Below, piece after piece: positions 59,862 through 64,000 of a stretch of 64,000 nucleotides of DNA. The stretch comes from Streptomyces sp. MMBL 11-1 (GTDB lineage: Bacteria; Actinomycetota; Actinomycetes; Streptomycetales; Streptomycetaceae). Under the pieces are notes generated by a model that saw only the letters and a program-made list of their open reading frames with translations, did not search any database and was not told the DNA's origin. Within the stretch, counting starts at the first letter, position 1. Every line of letters begins with the position of its first letter. Location: the NCBI RefSeq assembly GCF_028622875.1, contig NZ_CP117709.1:682001-746000 (forward strand). The letters run 5' to 3'. The position numbers and the translations under genes are program-made.

Positions 59862-61454
59862 ATGTCCTACCGTCCGCACCGTTCGCGGGTTCCCTCGCCC
59901 GGCCGCCGTGCCGTCCTGCGCGGCTCGCTGATCGCCCCGGCGGCGGTCGCGCTCGCCCCCGCGACCGCTTCGGCCGCGCCCGCGCTGCACCTGGCGGGGC
60001 GGCCCGAGGCGTCCTGGGGCGTGCAGGTGGGCGGCGTGACCGCCTCGTCGGCGCTCCTGTGGGTGCGCTCGGACCGGCCGGCCCGGATGCTGGTGGAGAC
60101 CTCGGCGACCGAGTCGTTCAGACGGGTACGCAGGTGGTACGGGCCGTCGATCGGCCCCGGAACGGACTTCACCGGCACCACACCGCTGTACGGCCTGCCC
60201 GCGGGCGAGCAGGTGCACTACCGCGTGACGCTCGCGGATCCGGCCGATCCGCGCCGTACCGGCAGGCCGGTGTACGGAACGTTCCGTACCGCTCCGGCCC
60301 GGCGGCGCTCCGGGGTGCGGTTCCTCTGGTCGGGCGATATCGCGGGGCAGGGCTGGGGCATCAATGAGGACATCGGCGGCTACCGGGTGTACGAGGAGAT
60401 GCGCCGCCTGGACCCGGACTTCTTCCTGTGCAGCGGCGACAGCATCTACGCGGACGGCCCGCTGGAGGCGAGCGTGACGCTGCCGGACGGCCGGATCTGG
60501 CGCAACGTCATGACCGAGGAGAAGGCGAAGGTCGCCGAGACGCTGGACGAGTACCGGGGGAACTTCCGCTACAACCTGCTCGACCGGAACGTCCGCCGCT
60601 TCAACGCGCAGGTGCCCTCCGTCGTGCAGTGGGACGACCACGAGGTGCGCAACAACTGGTACCCCGGCCAGATCCTCGACGACGCGCGGTACACCGAGAA
60701 GAACGTGGACATCCTCGCGGCGCGCTCCGTGCGCGCCTTCCACGAGTACGTGCCGCTCGCGCCCTCGCACGGTTCCGGGCGTCGTTCGCGGATGTACCGG
60801 GTCGTCCACCACGGGCCGCTGCTCGACGTGTTCGTGCTCGACATGCGTTCGTACCGCAACGCCAACTCCCCGGGGCGGCAGGCCGACGACACGACGGGCA
60901 TCCTCGGCGCCGAGCAGGCGCGGTGGCTGCGGCGCTCGCTGGCCGCCTCCCGGGCGGAGTGGAAGGTGATCGCCGCCGACATGCCGCTCGGCCTCGTGGT
61001 CCCGGACGGCGCGACGGACTTCGAGGCGGTGGCACAGGGCGACCCCGGGGCCCCGCTCGGACGGGAACTCCAGATCGCCGAACTGCTCCGGTTCATCAAG
61101 CACCGCGGGATCACCGGCACCGTGTGGCTGACGGCCGACGTCCACTACACCTCGGCGCAGCACTACGTGCCGGAGCGGGCGGCGTTCAAGGACTTCGCAC
61201 CGTTCTGGGAGTTCGTGTCGGGGCCGCTGGCGGCGGGCGGCTTCCCGGCCAACGCCCTGGACGCCACCTTCGGCCCGGACCGGGTCTTCGTGCGGGCTCC
61301 CGACCGGGCCAACGTCTCGCCGATGGAGTCGCCCCAGTTCTTCGGTGAGGTGGAGATCGACGGCGACAGCGCGGAGCTGACGGTGCGTCTGCGGGCCGAG
61401 GGCGGGTCGGTGCTGTTCACCAAGGTGCTCCGGCCGGGCCGCGTCGGGCAGTGA
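59862..61454 (+). CDS. phoD: PhoD-family alkaline phosphatase, Tat-exported
   Basis: This 530-residue secreted phosphodiesterase/phosphatase has a twin-arginine signal (PGRRAVLRGSLIAPAAVALA) followed by an AxA site. It has a PhoD N-terminal fibronectin-like domain and a catalytic domain: FLCSGDSIYADGP (about residues 188-200), VPSVVQWDDHEVRNNW (about 249-264) and GTVWLTADVHYTSAQHYVP (about 421-439). These carry the metal ligands. ATG 59862 follows GGAGG. PHO-box control is expected in Streptomyces, but no clear direct-repeat PHO box was found in the 78-base upstream gap. Confidence 0.9.
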   Translation: MSYRPHRSRVPSPGRRAVLRGSLIAPAAVALAPATASAAPALHLAGRPEASWGVQVGGVTASSALLWVRSDRPARMLVETSATESFRRVRRWYGPSIGPGTDFTGTTPLYGLPAGEQVHYRVTLADPADPRRTGRPVYGTFRTAPARRRSGVRFLWSGDIAGQGWGINEDIGGYRVYEEMRRLDPDFFLCSGDSIYADGPLEASVTLPDGRIWRNVMTEEKAKVAETLDEYRGNFRYNLLDRNVRRFNAQVPSVVQWDDHEVRNNWYPGQILDDARYTEKNVDILAARSVRAFHEYVPLAPSHGSGRRSRMYRVVHHGPLLDVFVLDMRSYRNANSPGRQADDTTGILGAEQARWLRRSLAASRAEWKVIAADMPLGLVVPDGATDFEAVAQGDPGAPLGRELQIAELLRFIKHRGITGTVWLTADVHYTSAQHYVPERAAFKDFAPFWEFVSGPLAAGGFPANALDATFGPDRVFVRAPDRANVSPMESPQFFGEVEIDGDSAELTVRLRAEGGSVLFTKVLRPGRVGQ

Positions 61455-61567
61455 GCGGCGGTTCCCGGAATCTGGCCGAAAACGACGATAGGCGACCAGA
61501 TCAACACGTAACCCATCAGTCACAAAGCGTTCGTGACCAGGCAACACCGTTCGTTCACAGTGAGGAT

Positions 61568-63019
61568 ATGACTGATGTGACGTCCGCGAAGAGCGCCCAC
61601 CGTCCGCACCACTGGCGGCGGGACCTGATCGAACTGGCCGCCCTGTTCACCGCCGTGGCCGTGGCCGACGCCATCGCCAACCTGATCGGCCACCAGCCGG
61701 ACGGGCCCTACCTGCTCGTGGCGTCGGCGGTGGCGCTGGTGGCCACCGCCGCGTTCCACACCTGGTGGGCACGACGGCACAGTCACGCTCCCCCGTCCGG
61801 TGAGGGGGGCTCCGTACGGGACGGTGCGGACGCCGCGGCGCTCGGAGCGCGGGACGGCGCGGCGGGCGAGGCCCAGGGCGGCGGTGCGGGCGGGATCGAC
61901 CGCACCGAGGCGACCACGCTGTGGCGGATGCGGACGACCGTGCACGACGCCCCGGGCAGTCTGGCCGCGCTGTGCGTGGCCCTCGCCCGGCTCCGGGTGG
62001 ACATCCTCACCCTGGGGACCCACCCGCTCGCGCAGGGGACCGTCGACGAGTTCCTGCTGCGGGCCCCGGCCTCGCTCCAGGCGCGGGAGCTGTCACGGGA
62101 GATCGCGGCCGCCGGCGGCGCCTCCACGTGGATCGAGCGGGCGGACGCCCACGATCTGGTCGACATCCCGACCCGGGTGCTGTCGCTGGCCACGCGGACG
62201 GCGCTCGACGCGGCCGAGCTGCCGCTCGCCCTGCGCCAGTTGCTCGGCCGGTGCACCATCCACTCGCTTCCCGCCGTCTCCGTCACCGGACGCCCGACCG
62301 GGGAGAGCGCCCCGGTCGAGGGCGTACTGGAGGAGACGGTGATGCGGCTGCGGGACCCGTCCGGTGGGGTGATCTCCGTCGAGCGGCCCGGTCTGCCCTT
62401 CACCCCGACCGAGTTCGCGCGGGCGCGCGCCCTGGTCGAACTCGACGCCCGGCTGGGCCCGCGGCTGCCGCGCGGCAAGGACGTCCTCACCCTGCCCGAG
62501 GGCAACGAGATCACCGTGCGCCGCGCGGGCGGCGGCGATCTCGCCGCCGCCCGCGCCCTGCACGACCGCTGCTCGCGGCGCACCCTGGGCCTGCGCTACC
62601 ACGGCCCGGTCGCGGACGCGGACCGCTATCTCGACCACCTGCTGAGCCCTCGCTTCGGCCGCACCCTGGCGGCGCAGACGGCCTCCGGCAAGCTGGTGGC
62701 GCTGGGCCACCTCCTCTGGGACGGCGACGAGACCGAGGTCGCCCTCCTCGTCGAGGACGACTGGCAGCGCCGGGGCATCGGTTCCCAGCTGCTCGGCCGC
62801 CTGGTCGCTCTCGCCGTGGAGGCGGGCTGCGACAGCGTGTACGCGGTGACGCAGTCCCACAACACCGGCATGGTGGCGGCGATGCGCGCGCTGGAGCTGC
62901 CCCTCGACTACCAGATCGAGGAGGGCACGCTCGTCATCACCGCCCGGCTGACGGCCGACCGGCCGACGACTGAAGGGGCCGCTCGTCCGTCCGCGCCGGC
63001 GGAAGGGGCCCGTCGCTGA
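61568..63019 (+). CDS. membrane-anchored ACT-GNAT fusion protein
   Basis: The 483-residue protein has two N-terminal helices (ELAALFTAVAVADAIANLIG; YLLVASAVALVATAAFHTWW) and a Gly/Ala-rich linker. An ACT-like domain follows at about residues 117-185 (MRTTVHDAPGSLAALCVALA), then a middle region, and a GNAT domain at the end (VRRAGGGDLAAARALHDRCS; LLVEDDWQRRGIGSQLLGRL). The fusion suggests ligand-gated acetylation, perhaps of proteins, at the membrane. ATG 61568 has GAGG only 2 bases upstream; GTG 61577 would be better spaced. It overlaps the converging PLP gene by 83 bases. Confidence 0.8.
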   Translation: MTDVTSAKSAHRPHHWRRDLIELAALFTAVAVADAIANLIGHQPDGPYLLVASAVALVATAAFHTWWARRHSHAPPSGEGGSVRDGADAAALGARDGAAGEAQGGGAGGIDRTEATTLWRMRTTVHDAPGSLAALCVALARLRVDILTLGTHPLAQGTVDEFLLRAPASLQARELSREIAAAGGASTWIERADAHDLVDIPTRVLSLATRTALDAAELPLALRQLLGRCTIHSLPAVSVTGRPTGESAPVEGVLEETVMRLRDPSGGVISVERPGLPFTPTEFARARALVELDARLGPRLPRGKDVLTLPEGNEITVRRAGGGDLAAARALHDRCSRRTLGLRYHGPVADADRYLDHLLSPRFGRTLAAQTASGKLVALGHLLWDGDETEVALLVEDDWQRRGIGSQLLGRLVALAVEAGCDSVYAVTQSHNTGMVAAMRALELPLDYQIEEGTLVITARLTADRPTTEGAARPSAPAEGARR

Positions 63020-64000
63020 GCGCCTGGCACAGGTCCGCCCACAGGTCCTCGACGTCCTCCAGGCCGACCGACATCCGCAGCAGCCGGTCGCCGACACCGG
63101 ACGCCCGCCGGTCTCCCTCCTCCACGATGCGGTGACTGATGGAGGCCGGGTGCTGGATCAGCGAGTCCACGCTGCCGAGGCTGACGGCGGGCGTGATGAG
63201 CCGCACCCCGGAGATCACCCGGTGCGGGTCCCCGTACACCTCGAAGGAGATCATCGCGCCGCCGACGCGCGGGTAGTGCACCCGGGCGACGCGCGGGTCG
63301 GCGGTGAGCCTGCGGACCAGTTCGGCCGCGCTCGTCGAGGCCGCCCGTACGCGTACCGGGAGCGTGGACAGGCCGCGCAGCAGGAGGTAGCCGGCCAGTG
63401 GGTGCAGCACTCCGCCGGTGGCGAACCGGACCTGACGCAGTGTGGCGGCGAACTCCTCGTCGCAGGCGACGACGCCGCCCATGACGTCCCCGTGGCCGCC
63501 GAGGTACTTGGTGGCGCTGTGCAGGACGATCCGCGCGCCGTGTTCGACGGGACGCTGCAGGACGGGCGTGGCGAAGGTGTTGTCGACCAGCAGCGGGACG
63601 GTTCCGCAGGCGTGGGCGACGGCCCGGATGTCGATCTCGGCCAGCGTCGGGTTGGCCGGCGTCTCGACCATCACGAGCCCGGTGTCCGGGCGGATCGCGT
63701 CGGCGATGCCCGCCGGGTCGGTCCAGGTCACCTCGGTGCCCAGCAGCCCCGCGCCGAGCAGATGGTCGCTGCAGCCGTAGAGCGGGCGGACCGCGACGAC
63801 GTGGCGCAGTCCCTGGCTCGCGCGGGCGAGCAGGACCGCGGTCAGCGCCGCCATCCCGCTGGCGAAGGCGACGGCGCTCTCGGCGCCCTCCAGCCGGGCC
63901 AGCGCCGTCTCGAAGCGGCCCGTGGTGGGGTTGTCCAGCCGGGCGTAGACGGGCGGCCCGTCCGGGCGGGCCCCGGTGGTGGCGAAGGCGTCGATCCGCA
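62937..64000 (-). CDS. Cys/Met-metabolism PLP enzyme (cystathionine gamma-synthase/lyase type), cut by window end
   Basis: About 354 codons are visible; the N-terminus lies beyond the right edge, as the frame stays open through 63855-64000 ([28 protein letters not shown]). The family motifs are VKP-type [44 protein letters not shown] (PLP Asp), and [17 protein letters not shown] (Schiff-base Lys). [18 protein letters not shown] and [17 protein letters not shown] close the fold. Whether it is a synthase, lyase or methionine gamma-lyase cannot be told. The 3' end overlaps the ACT-GNAT gene by 83 bases tail to tail. Confidence 0.9.
   Translation of the reverse strand, partial: RIDAFATTGARPDGPPVYARLDNPTTGRFETALARLEGAESAVAFASGMAALTAVLLARASQGLRHVVAVRPLYGCSDHLLGAGLLGTEVTWTDPAGIADAIRPDTGLVMVETPANPTLAEIDIRAVAHACGTVPLLVDNTFATPVLQRPVEHGARIVLHSATKYLGGHGDVMGGVVACDEEFAATLRQVRFATGGVLHPLAGYLLLRGLSTLPVRVRAASTSAAELVRRLTADPRVARVHYPRVGGAMISFEVYGDPHRVISGVRLITPAVSLGSVDSLIQHPASISHRIVEEGDRRASGVGDRLLRMSVGLEDVEDLWADLCQALSDGPLPPARTDERPLQSSAGRPSAGR

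Overview
The window reads as a piece of a Streptomyces (or very close actinomycete) chromosome. The base composition is very GC-rich, many genes start with GTG, and the gene content is typical of the genus: MurT/GatD, DUF397 and DUF5753 proteins, an ECF41 sigma factor, a secreted tripeptidyl aminopeptidase, and a c-di-AMP riboswitch before a cell-wall hydrolase. From memory, and not checked, the order pfkA - tap - urease - biotin - purB resembles the S. coelicolor chromosome around SCO1214-SCO1254. No phage, integrase, transposase, rRNA, tRNA or CRISPR array was seen, so this looks like core or near-core chromosome. Two short inverted-repeat elements are the only mobile-like DNA.

Layout. 1-8.5 kb: phosphotransferase-fold protein, NDH-2, ATP-dependent DNA ligase, membrane hydrolase, DUF3516 helicase, TesB. 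8.5-13.3 kb: a 164-bp MITE-like repeat, small zinc-finger protein, DUF389 protein, a decayed DUF2252 fragment, ClC channel, GNAT, glutathione peroxidase and a 77-bp perfect inverted repeat. 13.3-21.5 kb: acyl-CoA dehydrogenase with divergent TetR regulator, peptide deformylase, murT-gatD (lipid II amidation), pfkA, CtaG-like protein, a 52-residue membrane protein and PlsC. 21.5-29 kb: epimerase, secreted Tap and a complete urease operon ureABCFGD on the minus strand. 29-33 kb: TetR plus target membrane protein; an orphan YefM-type antitoxin divergent from a ClpP paralogue lacking the catalytic histidine, followed by a small unknown gene; then a c-di-AMP riboswitch and NlpC/P60 hydrolase. 33-38 kb: LysE/LysR pair and a WhiJ-like trio (ATPase, XRE/DUF5753, DUF397). 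38-42.3 kb: biotin genes bioF / bioB-bioA-bioD and a methyltransferase. 42.4-49.3 kb: RHH antitoxin with degenerate Fic protein, GNAT, two CNNM/CBS proteins, SGNH hydrolase, purB and a mismatch-type uracil-DNA glycosylase. 49.3-56.3 kb: ABC transporter divergent from its two-component system, ROK and GntR sugar-type regulators, ECF41 sigma factor. 56.4-64 kb: alpha/beta hydrolase, EamA, MocR regulator, PhoD, a membrane-anchored ACT-GNAT fusion and a trans-sulfuration enzyme cut by the window end.

The best leads for something undescribed are three. The first is the antitoxin / His-less ClpP / small-protein module at 30.8-32.2 kb, with TGTACA repeats between the divergent genes. The second is the Cys/Gly/His-rich tail of BioB. 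The third is the membrane-anchored ACT-GNAT protein. Several regulators show a -10 box only 7-8 bases from the start codon, which predicts leaderless transcripts. Several genes end in tandem repeats that begin at or span the stop codon.
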